Assembly (NCBI GenBank): GCA_016712375.1
Contig: JADJRE010000012.1
Coordinates: forward strand, 92,786 to 156,785
Source: Rhodospirillales bacterium
Lineage (GTDB): Bacteria; Pseudomonadota; Alphaproteobacteria; Rhodospirillales; Defluviicoccaceae
Direction: 5' to 3'
DNA: 64,000 nucleotides
The position numbers and the translations under genes are program-made. How positions within the stretch are numbered: the first letter of the stretch is position 1; the number at the start of each line of letters is the position of its first letter. The notes beneath the pieces were generated by a model that saw only the letters and a list, made by a program, of their open reading frames with translations, made no database searches and was not told where the DNA came from. This document shows positions 10,251 to 20,282 of this stretch, piece after piece.

Positions 10251-11894
10251 TCACCGCACAATTTTGATGATTTTGGCTACCGACGGCACGCCTTGATTGT
10301 TGATCACGAACAGCATGTAAAAGCCGGGCACCGTGTAGTTCGGATTCCTGGGAGGCGTGATCGCCAAGCTCTGCCCGGACTGGACGAATGTCAGGTCCTG
10401 AAAGCTCTGTTCCATGTTGTTTGAATGGGTTACGGAACCGGTGTGAAGCAGCGTGACGCGGCTGATTACATCGCCGGCATCCACCGTTATCCAAAACGGG
10501 TTGAAGAATGGATCGCTCATCTTTATCCATGTTGGATAGATGTTTATAGCGGGGCGGGGGGCAGGATTTCCTGCCGCATCGTAAAGATAGGGGGGATAGT
10601 AGATCTCGGCGTTGACGTTCTTCACCGGCCCTGGTGCACCTCCGCCGGCGGTCAGGACGGTTGCGTCGGGAAGCAGCAGAGCCGTGGCATGGTAGAGGCG
10701 ATACTTTTCCGCTTTCGCAGCGAGGGACCAATGTCCGGTGGCTGGATCCCAGATCTCGGCCTCGTACTTCTCCTTGATTTTTTGGTTCCCAACCTCGGAG
10801 CCGCCATTGACGAACACTTTACCGTCGGCCATCACCGTCGCATTTGACCAGATACGAAGCTGGCTTATATCATCGGTCAAAGCAATTTTTGGCGTTGCTC
10901 CGGTGATATCGACGGTAACGACCTTCTTGTTGGCCCGTACAGACAAAAGCTTGCCTGGGGCGTACTTAGCCGTTGGAAATTGGTAGCCGCCGATGCGGAT
11001 GGTCTGGGCGAGCTTGGTGATCGACCCAGTGCCGGCCGGCTGCAGATAGAATAGGGAGCCTTCGTTGCCGAGCACGATGACTTTGGTGGGATCGTTCGGT
11101 AACTGATACGCGCGAGGATAATACCAGTTTCCGCCCTTGGCGCCAAAAGCCGCGTCGCTCGTGGCATCGAAAAGCGGCTTTCGCCATCCCACGCCTTCCG
11201 TGTACACCTCCGGAGTCGTGGCGGCGATCGGGCCTTTGTTCTCACGCCCACCGACGACCAGTTTCTCACCATTAGGAAGTGGCACGATCGTCGGATACCA
11301 TCGCGCGAACATCATCTTGTTGTTATTGTCGGGTAAGAGTTGATTCGAAGCGGGGTAGAAGACGTTTACGTCATTACTGGAAAAATTGCGGACACCGCTG
11401 CTGTCCGTCCGGTCCCCGCCGGTCAACAGCACGTTTCCGCTGTTCGCGAAAACCGATTGTGCACTACAAAAGAGATCGGTTGGGGTAAAAGCGTTCGGCA
11501 GGGTATTGTGAGTTCCTGCGGCGGGATCCCAGAGGTCATAAATGAAGCCGCCCTGGTTGCCGTTTCCGTCTGTCCCATAACTCATCACTCGACCGTCGGG
11601 CAGCAGCGCCGCGTGAAGACCGATCAACGGCCAGTTAATCCAGGTCCCGAACGCGCCTTTCGCCTTCGCAGTGGGGCCCGTCGGCATGGTTGCCTCGGCG
11701 GGAGCTGCCAATGCTTCCGTTGCTGCGTACGAAGTTGCAAGTGGGACTCCGGGGCCAGGACCGTAGTCAAGGGGTCGCGGGCCGTCATCTTCTCTTACGA
11801 CAGGCTCAAGTACCGTTTGAGCCTGAGCGTGGGAAGCAAAGCCGAATACTGCGATCAAGCCAGACAGAATCGTCCTGTAAAGGCGTTTGGTCAT
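10251..11894 (-). CDS. Secreted copper radical oxidase (galactose/glyoxal oxidase family)
   Basis: A 547-residue exported protein of the galactose oxidase/GlxA family (kelch propeller plus DUF1929 C-terminal domain). These enzymes use one copper and a Cys-Tyr radical cofactor to oxidise a primary alcohol or aldehyde to give H2O2. A signal peptide (first ~25 residues, ending AQA) is clear. Every expected active-site position is present: Cys143 in DLFCSAQS, Tyr200 in MMFARWYPT, Tyr401-His402 in YRLYHATALLLPD, and His490 in GSVTHSNNMEQ. Kelch repeats appear as VLLTGGDR, LVVGGREN and VFVNGGSE. ARWYPT is closer to glyoxal oxidase and GlxA than to fungal galactose oxidase, so the substrate is open; GlxA-type enzymes act in exopolysaccharide formation. 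Intact gene, GGAGGGGG ribosome-binding site. Confidence 0.85.
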   Translation of the reverse strand: MTKRLYRTILSGLIAVFGFASHAQAQTVLEPVVREDDGPRPLDYGPGPGVPLATSYAATEALAAPAEATMPTGPTAKAKGAFGTWINWPLIGLHAALLPDGRVMSYGTDGNGNQGGFIYDLWDPAAGTHNTLPNAFTPTDLFCSAQSVFANSGNVLLTGGDRTDSSGVRNFSSNDVNVFYPASNQLLPDNNNKMMFARWYPTIVPLPNGEKLVVGGRENKGPIAATTPEVYTEGVGWRKPLFDATSDAAFGAKGGNWYYPRAYQLPNDPTKVIVLGNEGSLFYLQPAGTGSITKLAQTIRIGGYQFPTAKYAPGKLLSVRANKKVVTVDITGATPKIALTDDISQLRIWSNATVMADGKVFVNGGSEVGNQKIKEKYEAEIWDPATGHWSLAAKAEKYRLYHATALLLPDATVLTAGGGAPGPVKNVNAEIYYPPYLYDAAGNPAPRPAINIYPTWIKMSDPFFNPFWITVDAGDVISRVTLLHTGSVTHSNNMEQSFQDLTFVQSGQSLAITPPRNPNYTVPGFYMLFVINNQGVPSVAKIIKIVR

Positions 11895-11945
11895 CGACCC
11901 CCTCCACGCATTACGCGTTTAATTGCGGTCCCGCTGTTCGCTTAC

Positions 11946-11974
11946 GATATATCAGACAGGCACGATGTAATCAA
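11946..11974 (-). promoter_or_regulatory. Probable sigma-70 promoter of the copper radical oxidase gene
   Basis: On the minus strand TTGATT (11974-11969) is followed after exactly 17 bp by TATATC (11951-11946), each matching 4 of 6 consensus bases. The -10 lies about 50 bp ahead of the start codon at 11894. Spacing is ideal, but AT-rich hexamers also occur by chance. Confidence 0.45.
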
Positions 11975-12089
11975 TAACCCGAATAGGAGTACGGCCTTCG
12001 GCAATTTAAGGTTGAAAGCGCCAGCCTGAAGGCCGTCCGTGACTCGGGGGCCCATGACCGCGGCCCTGCAATGAGCCCAACCGCGCAGT

Positions 12090-13657
12090 CTAAGCCAGAA
12101 GGGTCGGCTTAACCCCGAGCACGCGGGCGAGCCTCGCGAAGCGCCGGTCTACGGCTTCGCTGAGGAAAATCGCCGCGCCGCTGGGGACTTCCAGCGTCAG
12201 AGCCTTGTCGGTGAGGCGAAGCTTCGTCTGCGGCAGCAGGCCGGGCGCGCCGCCGCAAAGGGTGTGCGCCAGCCGCAGGCCGAGGCCGGTGGCGCGAGCA
12301 CGGTTAAGGCGCCGCTCGTCGAGCAGGGCGCGCACCGGGGCAACCATCCGGTCCTCTTCCTCTCCGCCGTACCGGATCAGGGTCGCAAGCGCCATTTCGG
12401 CACGATCGGGGTGGGTCAGCCCGGGGTAAGGCAGCCGGAGCACGCGATGATACGCGTGCACCGCCCGGTAATCGGGATGCTTGCTCCAGCCAATTTCGCT
12501 CAGCAGGCAGATCGCGAGCCGCAGGCGCTGCTCCGTCTCGTTCTCGACCGGAAATGCCGGTGTCAGCCACTCCAGCAGCTCCAGCCCGCTGATCGAAAAC
12601 CGGCCGGTACGCTCCAGCGCCATCTCGCAGGCACTGATCAGCGGGTCCTGCCGGCGAATAGCGGGCGGCAGCAACTCCAACATCTGCCCCTCTCGCATGC
12701 CGAACGCCGAGAACACGACTTCTTTCGGCTTTGCCGCACGCAGTAGCGCTGCCAGCGCCGCCGCGGCGAAGGGTATCGAGGCGAGACGGGCAGCGGGAAG
12801 TCCTGGCAGCCGCTCCAGCGTGCTGGTGCTGAGTTGCGCCATCAGCTCCGAAAGTTTCAGCGCATCAAAAAGCTGATGGCGAAGTTGTCGACGACGTGCA
12901 GAGGATGGTGCGTCTGGTCGATGAAAATGCGTGCCAACGCCCGCCATGAGCCGCCAACGCACCAGATCGTCCGGCCACCCATGTCGGTTAACCACGCGAC
13001 AGTAGCCAGCCGCCGCTCCAGGATCTCTCTCGCCTTCGCCCGGTCGCCACCAGATTCCTCGCCCAGCCGCAGATGGCCAAGCGGCAGGGTGGCGAAGTGG
13101 CCGACCTGGCCCACGTCAAGGCTCACCAGATCGAGGCTGCCGCCACCTAAGTCGCCAAGCACACCGTCCGCGCCCGGCGTGCCGTTGAGCAGACCGACGG
13201 CGGCGAGCCTGGCCTCCTCGGCGCCGGAAAGAACATGCACCGGCAACCCGCAAACGCGCTCCACCTTGGCAACGAAGGCGAGACCGTCGCCGGCGTCGCG
13301 CACCGCAGCTGTGGCTACCAGCTGCAGATGGTCGACACCCATCGCCGCCGCTAACCGGACAAAGCGGGCAAGGCTGCGCAACGCCTCGTCGATACCCTTT
13401 GGGTTAAGCCGGCCGCTGCGGCTCAGCCCGGAGCCAAGGGCACATTGCGCCTTTTCGTTGAAGATCGGGATCGGCAGCCGCGTCGGGACGTCGTAGACGA
13501 CAAGGCGGACGGTGTTTGACCCGATGTCGACAACGCCAACGCGACCGTGTGGCCACTCCGTCTCCAGCGGCGGCGCGTCGAGCTCCGTCGCTGAGGCCGG
13601 CCCCCGCACCGCTGCATCCACCCTCGCCCGCATCCGTGCGTCGCTTTCCCCGCTCAT
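12090..13657 (-). CDS. ppx: Exopolyphosphatase (Ppx/GppA family), one frameshift
   Basis: Removes terminal phosphate from polyphosphate, or hydrolyses pppGpp in GppA members. The N-terminal ASKHA phosphate-binding loop is GVVDIGSNTVRLVVYD. The catalytic and second nucleotide loops are visible as ATAAVRDAGDG, LSGAEEARLAA and GDLGGGSLDLV. The frame is lost near 12868: NFAIS is followed in another frame by HQLFDALKLSELMAQLS, and the long C-terminal HD-like domain continues intact to 12090. The start is set at the ATG at 13657 (MSGESDAR). Lies back to back with pap (115 bp between starts), so both may share a control region. Ppx versus GppA cannot be settled from sequence, but the polyphosphate neighbours favour Ppx. 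Confidence 0.88.
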
Positions 13658-13772
13658 GCCGACTTTCCGAACGCTGCCGGCGCGGGGATACCGCCGCCGA
13701 ACGTGCCGCACCCGAGTGCAGACAACCAGGATGCGAACGTTTACCATACTCGCGACGTCAGGGACTCGCGAA

Positions 13773-15380
13773 ATGTTCAGAACTGCCGAACTGGGACGAA
13801 CCATCTCCAAGGAGGCCTATCACGAGGCGGTGCCGGTGCTGCGGGCCGGTTTGCTGGACGCGCAGCAGTTGCTACGGTCGGCGCCGTTTCCGGTAATCAT
13901 CGTCTTCGGCGGGGTCGATAAAGGCGGCAAGATCGAGACCATCAACCTGCTGAACGAGTGGCTGGATCCCCGTTGGATCGTCACCCGTGCCTATGGTCCC
14001 CCGTCCGACGAAATGGCAGAGAGGCCAGAATACTGGCGATACTGGCGGGACCTGCCGCCGAAGGGGCGGATGGGGCTGTTCCTGCGTTGCTGGTACTCAC
14101 GGCCGATCCTCGATCGGGTCAACGACCGCAGCAGCGAGGCCGAGTTCGACGAGGCGCTGGACCGCATCATCGCCTTCGAGCGCGGCCTGGCCGACGATGG
14201 CGCGCTGATTTTGAAATTCTGGATGCACCTCGGCAAGAAGGCGCAAAAAGCGGCGCTGACGAAACTCGAAGCAAACCCGCTCACCCGCTGGCGGGTATCG
14301 CAGAGCGACTGGGACCACTGGCACCTTTACGAGAAGTTCATCGCTGCCGCTGAGCGGGTGATCCGCCGGACCTCAATTGCACGAGCGTCCTGGCAAATTG
14401 TCGAAGGGCAGGACAAACGCTACCGCAGCCTCACCGTCGGCAAGGCGATCCTAGACGCCGTTCGCGCCCACCTGGAAGAAACCGAACTGCACCGCCGTGT
14501 CATCGGTGAGATGAAGGCGCGAGCGGACGTCGCTCCGCAACAGGCCCCCGACGCTCCATCGTCGTCTGTTCCACCTGGCACGAACACGCAAGTCATCCAG
14601 TTGCCTCGGGTTACCGTGCTCTCCCGTCTCGACGTCAGCCGGACCATCGACAAGAAGGTCTACGACAAGCGCAAGGAAGAGTACCAGGGCAGGCTGAACC
14701 TCGCCGTCCGCAAGGCGAAGGCTCTTGGGGTCTCGTCGATCCTGGTGTTCGAGGGGTGGGATGCCGCCGGCAAGGGCGGCGCAATCCGTCGCATCGTCGC
14801 GGCTCTGGATGCCCGCGACTATCAGGTTATTCCCATTGCCGCGCCCACCGAGGAAGAACGGGCCCAGCACTACCTGTGGCGTTTCTGGCGGCATCTGTCG
14901 CGCGCCGGCCGGATGACCATCTTCGATCGCAGCTGGTACGGCCGGGTGCTGGTCGAGCGGGTCGAGGGGTTTGCCGCAGAAGGCGAATGGAAGCGTGCTT
15001 ACGCCGAAATCAACGATTTCGAGGACCAGCTCGTCCAGCACGGCATCGTTCTTTGCAAGTTCTGGTTCCACATCAGCAAGGAAGAGCAGCTCGCGCGTTT
15101 TCAGGCGCGCGAGGGGACCGCCTACAAGCGCTGGAAACTAACCGACGAGGACTGGCGCAACCGCGAAAGATGGGACAACTATGAAGTCGCGGTCGACGAT
15201 ATGATCGAGCATACGTCGACGATGTTGGCACCGTGGACCCTGGTGGAGGCCAACGACAAGCGCTTCGCGCGCATGAAGGTGCTGAACACCGTCTGCCGTT
15301 GCCTCGACGCCGGCATCGCTCAGGCGGAAGCCGCCGGCGCAATGGCGCTCAAATCTGAGAAACTGGAGAAGATCGGATGA
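13773..15380 (+). CDS. pap: Polyphosphate:AMP phosphotransferase (two-domain PPK2)
   Basis: Transfers phosphate from polyphosphate to AMP to form ADP. The 535-residue protein has two tandem PPK2 domains, each with a Walker A-like loop: GGVDKGGK (about 46-53) and EGWDAAGKGG (about 327-336). Each has a matching lid or Walker B block (FLRCWYSRPILDR; FDRSWYGRVLVERVEG). The double-domain layout and paired KFW...H motifs are those of PAP rather than single-domain PPK2 kinases. Start chosen at the ATG at 13773 (MFRTAELG), although the frame is open upstream. Its stop overlaps the next start (ATGA-type, 15377-15380), so translation is probably coupled to ppk1. Intact. Confidence 0.9.
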   Translation: MFRTAELGRTISKEAYHEAVPVLRAGLLDAQQLLRSAPFPVIIVFGGVDKGGKIETINLLNEWLDPRWIVTRAYGPPSDEMAERPEYWRYWRDLPPKGRMGLFLRCWYSRPILDRVNDRSSEAEFDEALDRIIAFERGLADDGALILKFWMHLGKKAQKAALTKLEANPLTRWRVSQSDWDHWHLYEKFIAAAERVIRRTSIARASWQIVEGQDKRYRSLTVGKAILDAVRAHLEETELHRRVIGEMKARADVAPQQAPDAPSSSVPPGTNTQVIQLPRVTVLSRLDVSRTIDKKVYDKRKEEYQGRLNLAVRKAKALGVSSILVFEGWDAAGKGGAIRRIVAALDARDYQVIPIAAPTEEERAQHYLWRFWRHLSRAGRMTIFDRSWYGRVLVERVEGFAAEGEWKRAYAEINDFEDQLVQHGIVLCKFWFHISKEEQLARFQAREGTAYKRWKLTDEDWRNRERWDNYEVAVDDMIEHTSTMLAPWTLVEANDKRFARMKVLNTVCRCLDAGIAQAEAAGAMALKSEKLEKIG

Positions 15381-17678
15381 ACGACGACCCCGGCCGGCAA
15401 GAGGCTGTGATTGCCGACGACGAAGGTCTGCACGCGTTCGTTGCCGTCGCCACCGAATTGACCGACGAAGAGCGGGAACCGGTTATTGGCGACGCCGAAA
15501 AAGCGACCGGCAAGCCGATCGTAAACAGTCCTGATTCACCTGCAGAAAAAACCCTGGCGCCGATTAATCTGCGGCCCCGGAGTTGTATCTCAATCGGGAG
15601 CTGACCTGGCTGCAGTTTAACTTCCGGGTCCTGCACGAAGCGCGCGATCGCCGCACCCAGCTGCTGGAGCGGGTCAAGTTTTTGGCGATAGCATCCGCCA
15701 ACATGGACGAGTTCTTCATGAAGCGGATCGGCGGTCTGAAACAGCAGATCGGTGCCGGCGTGCATAAGCTCAGCGTCGACGGCCGCACCCCTGGCCAGCA
15801 GCTGGATGAATGCCGCATCGTCATGGCTGAGTTCCGGCGGCAGCAGAGGGAAGTCTACCAGACGGTGCTCGCCGACCTGCGCCGCCAGAAAATCCGTATC
15901 GCCCAGTTCAACGAGCTTTCCGAAGAAGAACAGGCAGCAATCCGCGCCTACTATCACGAAAACATCTTTCCGCTGGTGACGCCCCTGGCGATGGATCCGG
16001 CGCATCCGTTCCCGTTCATCTCCAACCTGTCGCTCAACCTGCTGGTGACCTTGCGATTCCCGCACGAACGACAGCTCACGATGGCGCGGGTGAAGGTGCC
16101 CGTCGGCAGCGGCGTGCCGCGGTTCCTGCGGGTCGGCACGGACAACTATTTCGTTCTGTTGGAAGACGTAATGGCCAACTGCCTTGCGGATCTGTTCCCG
16201 GGCATGGAGGTTGCCTCGGTCGAGCTGTTCCGGGTGACCCGCAATTCCAACACCGAGCGCGGCGAAGAACAGGCCGACGATCTGGTTCAGATGATCGAAG
16301 CAGAGCTTCGGGATCGCCGTTTTGCGCCGATTGTCCGTCTGGAGGTGGAGAAGGGAATCTTGCCGAATCATCGCGGCATGCTAGCCGCCGAACTCGGCCT
16401 CGACGAAGATCTCGACGTTTACGAAACCGACGTGATGATGGGGATGCGCGACCTTTGGGATCTGGCGCGACTCGACATCCCGCAATTGCACGATCCCAGC
16501 CATCAGCCGATAGACAACGTCAAGCTGATGGACGCTGACAATATCTTCCACATTATCCGCGAGAACGGGCCGATCCTGCTGCACCACCCTTACGAGTCCT
16601 TTGCAACCTCGGTCGTGCGCTTCGTCCGGGAAGCGGCGGAGGATCCGAAGGTATTGGCGATCAAGATGACGCTCTACCGCACCTCGGATCGACGATGATC
16701 ATCGACTACCTCATCGACGCCGCCGAGAACGGCAAACAGGTGGCAGTGAACGTCGAACTCAAGGCCCGCTTCGACGAGGCGGCGAACCTGCGATGGGCGA
16801 GCCGGCTGGAAGAAGCCGGCATCCACGTCACCTACGGGGTGCTCGGTCTGAAGACCCACGCCAAGGCGATCCTGGTCGTTCGGCGAGATTACAATGGCCT
16901 GCGCCGGTATGTGCACATCGGTACTGGCAACTACCACGCCGGCACCGCGCGAATGTACTGCGACCTCGGGCTGCTGACGTGCGACAAAGACATCGGTCTC
17001 GACCTTACAGAGCTGTTCAATTATCTGACGACCGGTTGTCGGCCGGCGCACAGCTACCGCAAAATCCTTGCTGCCCCGCACCTGATGAAGAAGATGCTGC
17101 TGGCGAAGATTGACCGGGAGATAGCTGGGCACTCCGTCGAGGCGCCCGGCTTGATCCGTTTCAAGGCGAACGCGCTCGAGGATCCGGATATCGTCGAGGC
17201 GCTGTACCGGGCAAGTCAGGCAGGGGTGAAGGTCGAGCTGATACTTCGCGATACCTGTCGATTGCGGCCCGGGCTTGCCGGCATTTCGGAGACGGTGACG
17301 GTGGCGAGCATCGTTGGGCGCTTCCTGGAACACGCGCGCATCTACTACTTCCGCAACGGCGGCGACGAGGAATTCTTCATTGGCTCCGCCGACGCAATGT
17401 CCCGCAACTTGGACAGCCGCGTCGAAATCCTGGTGCCGATCGAGAACGCCTCGCTGCGCAAGGAGCTGCATGCGCTGTTTGAAACCCAGTTGGGAGATCA
17501 GCGCAGCGTGTGGGACATGCAGCCGGACGGCTCATACGTGCAGCGGCGGCCCCGTGGTGGCTCGCGCGGCCGGCCGTGCCAGGAGATCCTGATTGAAGCC
17601 TCGCGACTTCGCGCTGAACGTGCCCGTCGTTTGCGCAAGGTAAAGCCGCGTGCGTTCGCCCGGCGGGGGCCGAAGTAG
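15377..17678 (+). CDS. ppk: Polyphosphate kinase 1, two frameshifts
   Basis: Builds polyphosphate from ATP at the inner membrane. After an acidic N-terminal extension (MNDDPGRQEAV...), the catalytic protein begins in another frame with YLNRELTWLQFNFRVL. It continues through ANMDEFFMKRIGGL, PLVTPLAMDPAHPFPFI and HHPYESF. A second one-base shift near 16690 (TLYRTSD to MIIDYLIDAAENGKQVAV) leads to GLKTHAKAILVVRR with the phosphorylated histidine, YVHIGTGNYH, and EHARIYYF with the second catalytic histidine. Breaks lie near 15560-15590 and 16690. All catalytic parts are present once; about 765 residues when joined. Follows pap directly, forming a pap-ppk1-sixA unit. Confidence 0.9.
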
Positions 17679-17725
17679 CGAAGCGAGGCGCAGCCGGCAT
17701 CGCCTGGGGAGGATAGAAGGCGCCG

Positions 17726-18250
17726 ATGAAGACGCTCTATCTACTGCGGCACGCGAAGTCGAGCTGGAAGCAAGATGTGCTCGACGATTTCGATCGGCCG
17801 CTGAACAAGCGCGGTCGTGCCGACGCGGTGGCTATGGGTCGATTTCTGGCGGAAGGCGCCATGCTGCCGTCGCAGGTGCTGTGTTCGTCGGCGAGGAGGA
17901 CACGGGAAACGCTGGAGCGGCTGCAGGGAATGCTCGCGACACCGCTGCCGGCGCGATTTGAGAAGGGCGTTTATCTAGCTGATGCGCCCAGCTTATTGCG
18001 ACGCGTGAAGCGGCTGAACGACAGCCTGGCTTCGGTGATGTTGGTCGGGCACAATCCTGGGCTGGAGCGCCTCGCCTTGTTGCTTGCCGCCGACGGCGAC
18101 GGGACATTGCATCGAGAGCTCTCGGCCAAGTTTCCCACCGGCTGTCTGGCCGTTCTTGAAGCCGCCGTCGAGCGTTGGGCCGATCTTAAACCAGCCTGTG
18201 CCAGGATCACCGTCTTTGTCCGAGCGCGCGATCTGGCACTGACAGAATAG
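17726..18250 (+). CDS. sixA: SixA-type histidine phosphatase
   Basis: Histidine phosphatase superfamily protein of 174 residues. The catalytic RHG-type motif is LLRHAKSSW (His in RHA). The second conserved His lies in MLVGHNPGLE, and CSSARRTRET is the usual phosphate-binding block. E. coli SixA removes phosphate from histidine in phosphotransfer proteins. The length and RHAKSS motif fit this subgroup, but the target here is unknown. Sits 47 bp after ppk1 on the same strand, so it may be co-transcribed with the polyphosphate genes. Confidence 0.8.
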   Translation: MKTLYLLRHAKSSWKQDVLDDFDRPLNKRGRADAVAMGRFLAEGAMLPSQVLCSSARRTRETLERLQGMLATPLPARFEKGVYLADAPSLLRRVKRLNDSLASVMLVGHNPGLERLALLLAADGDGTLHRELSAKFPTGCLAVLEAAVERWADLKPACARITVFVRARDLALTE

Positions 18251-18698
18251 CCGCCATTACTCGAATGCGCCCGAAGCTGGTTCTTAATGAAAATAGCTGC
18301 CCGCACGAGCGGTCGCTCAACCTTGCGGCTGCGGGACATGCTCAGACAGTCTCATACCGCCGCAGGCCCGTTCGACAGGAGGCCTAATGCTGCCTGAAGC
18401 GGCGTTGAGCAGCTTCATCGCTACCCTCTTCTCCATGATGAACCCCATCGGCAACCTTGGGGTATTCGCTGGTATGACCGCCGGCCGAACTGCGGCCGAG
18501 GCCAATCGGATCGCCTGGACTTGCGCCGGCGCAGTCGCGATCACGCTGCTCGTCGTAACTTGGAGCGGTCCTCTCTTGTTGGAGTTCTTCGGCATTACTG
18601 TCGATTCGCTGCGCGCGGCCGGTGGAGTTATCGTGCTGCTGATCGGCCTGAGAATGCTGTCCAATAGTTCGAGCCACAAGCATTCGCCTGAGGAGCTA

Positions 18699-19831
18699 GT
18701 GGTTCCATCCTAACGCGAGTCCCTTGGGGATCCCAGCGTCTGGCGGTCGCGGTCTGCGCGATGCGCAAGGGGATCGTCGTTGATGTCGGTACCGAGGATC
18801 GTGTGCGGTTGGCCGCGATCATCGGCATCGGAACAGCCCGCAAAAGCATGTTTGGCGGGCGCGGATCGTGCTGTTGACCGCCGACGGGCTGGGCGTCCGC
18901 GATCATGCGGCAGACCGGCAAGAGCAAGTCGGTGGTCTGGCGCTGGCAGGAGCGCTTCATGCAGGCGGGCGTCGAAGGTCTGCTGCGCGACAAGACTCGG
19001 CCGTCGCGCAAGCCGCCCTTGGCCAAGGCGGTGATCGCGCGGGTGCTGGAGCTGACGGCCGGCGAGCCGCCGGGCGAGGCCACCCACTGGACGGCGGCGG
19101 CGATGGCCAAGGCCACCGGCATCAGCGTTTCCTCCGTCCAGCGCATCTGGCACAGCCACGGTCTCGCGCCGCACCGGGTGCGGCAGTTCAAGCTCTCCAA
19201 CGATCCGAAGTTCGCCAACAAGCTGCGGGACGTGGTCGGCCTTTACGTCGATCCGCCGGCGCACGCGGGTGCTGTCGGTGGACGAGAAGAGCCAGATTCA
19301 GGCGCTGGATCGAACCCAGCCCGGCCTGCCGATGAAGAAGGGACGCGCCGGCACCATGACCCACGATTACAAGGCAACGGCACCACCACCCCTGTTCGCG
19401 GCGCTGAACGTCCTGGAAGGCACGGTGATCGGCCGCTGCATGCAGCGTCACCGGCACCAGGAGTTCATCCACTTCCTCAATGCCGTCGAGGCGCAGGTGC
19501 CGGTCGGCAAGATCGTTCATCTCATCCTCGACAACTACGCGACGCACAAGCACCCTAAGGTGATGCAGTGGCTCGCCCGGCATCCCCGCTTCGTCTTCCA
19601 CTTCACCCCGACCTGGCGTCATGGCTCAACGCCGTCGAGGGGTTCTTCGCCAAACTCACCCGACGGCGGCTCAAACGCGGCGTGTTTCGATCCATCGTCG
19701 ATCTCCAGGCCGCCATCAACCGCTTCATCGAAGAAGCCAATCATGAACCCAAGCCTTTCGTCTGGACCGCCGATCCCGATAAGATCATCGCCGCCGTCAA
19801 GCGAGGGCGCCAAACGTTAGAGTCGATCCAC
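18699..19831 (+). mobile_element. IS630-family insertion sequence
   Basis: An 1133-bp element flanked by TA on both sides (18697-18698 and 19832-19833), the target duplication characteristic of the IS630/Tc1-mariner group, within a CTAG target. Imperfect terminal inverted repeats of 17 bp match at 13 positions: GTGGTTCCATCCTAACG at the left end, and the reverse complement of CGTTAGAGTCGATCCAC at the right. Deleting it with one TA restores marC in frame, so both ends are well fixed. Confidence 0.9.
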
Positions 19832-19834
19832 TAG
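18761..19834 (+). CDS. IS630-family transposase, several frameshifts
   Basis: DDE transposase of the element. Pieces in order: N-terminal helix-turn-helix (NSPQKHVWRARIVLLTADG, then IMRQTGKSKSVVWRWQERF), winged-helix linker (GLLRDKTRPSRKPPL, then HWTAAAMAKATGISVSSVQ), and the catalytic triad as Asp in LSVDEKSQIQALDR, Asp in HLILDNYATHKHP, and Glu in WLNAVEGFFAKLTRRRL. Breaks lie near 18826, 18898, 19265 and 19612, so no single frame encodes the whole enzyme. The stop codon TAG is completed by the target TA plus a flanking G, outside the element proper. As drawn the element could not move by itself. Confidence 0.85.
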
Positions 19835-20282
19835 CAGATGCCAAGCCGCGCGCATCAATCGCGGTCGTCCCGCTTGCCATTCCCATTGTATCGGGGCCGG
19901 GCACCATGGCGGCTGTTCTGGTTGCCACCCAACAGCACCCGTCCGTCCTCAGCAAGGCCGAAATCTCGACCGTCGTCCTCGTCCTCGCCGCTACCTGCGG
20001 CCTGCTTTTTCACTTTGCCGCTCCGATTGCCAAACGTCTGGGCGAAGCGGGAATGGGGTCGTCACGAGGGTGATGGGAATGGTACTGGCGGCGATTGCCA
20101 TGGGCATGCTTGCACAAGGTCTGCGCGGAATGCTTCCTGGATTGGCAGGTTGACGATTCTGCCCGGCCCGATTTTCACCGTGTGCGTCAGATCACAAAGC
20201 GAGTCGGCCCGACGCAGGGTTGAGACTGCTCTGGTGATTGCGGTGGCTACTCTCCCTCGTGCGGGAAGGCCGATATGCCGCC

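Larger units (their letters stand above)
18387..20153 (+). pseudogene. marC: MarC-family membrane protein split by an IS630 element
   Basis: MarC (UPF0056) is an inner-membrane protein of unclear function with about six helices. The N-terminal half (18387-18698) has MMNPIGNLGVFAGMT and ends at HSPEEL, with an AGGAGG ribosome-binding site just upstream. The C-terminal half resumes after the element at 19832 as ADAKPRASIAVVPLAIP, then SGPGTMAAVLVAT. Removing 18699-19833 joins the halves in frame exactly. A separate one-base shift at a GGGG run near 20055 must also be crossed to reach VVTRVMGMVLAAIAMGML and the TGA at 20153. Because the IS interrupts the frame, the gene is inactive as drawn. Confidence 0.87.
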
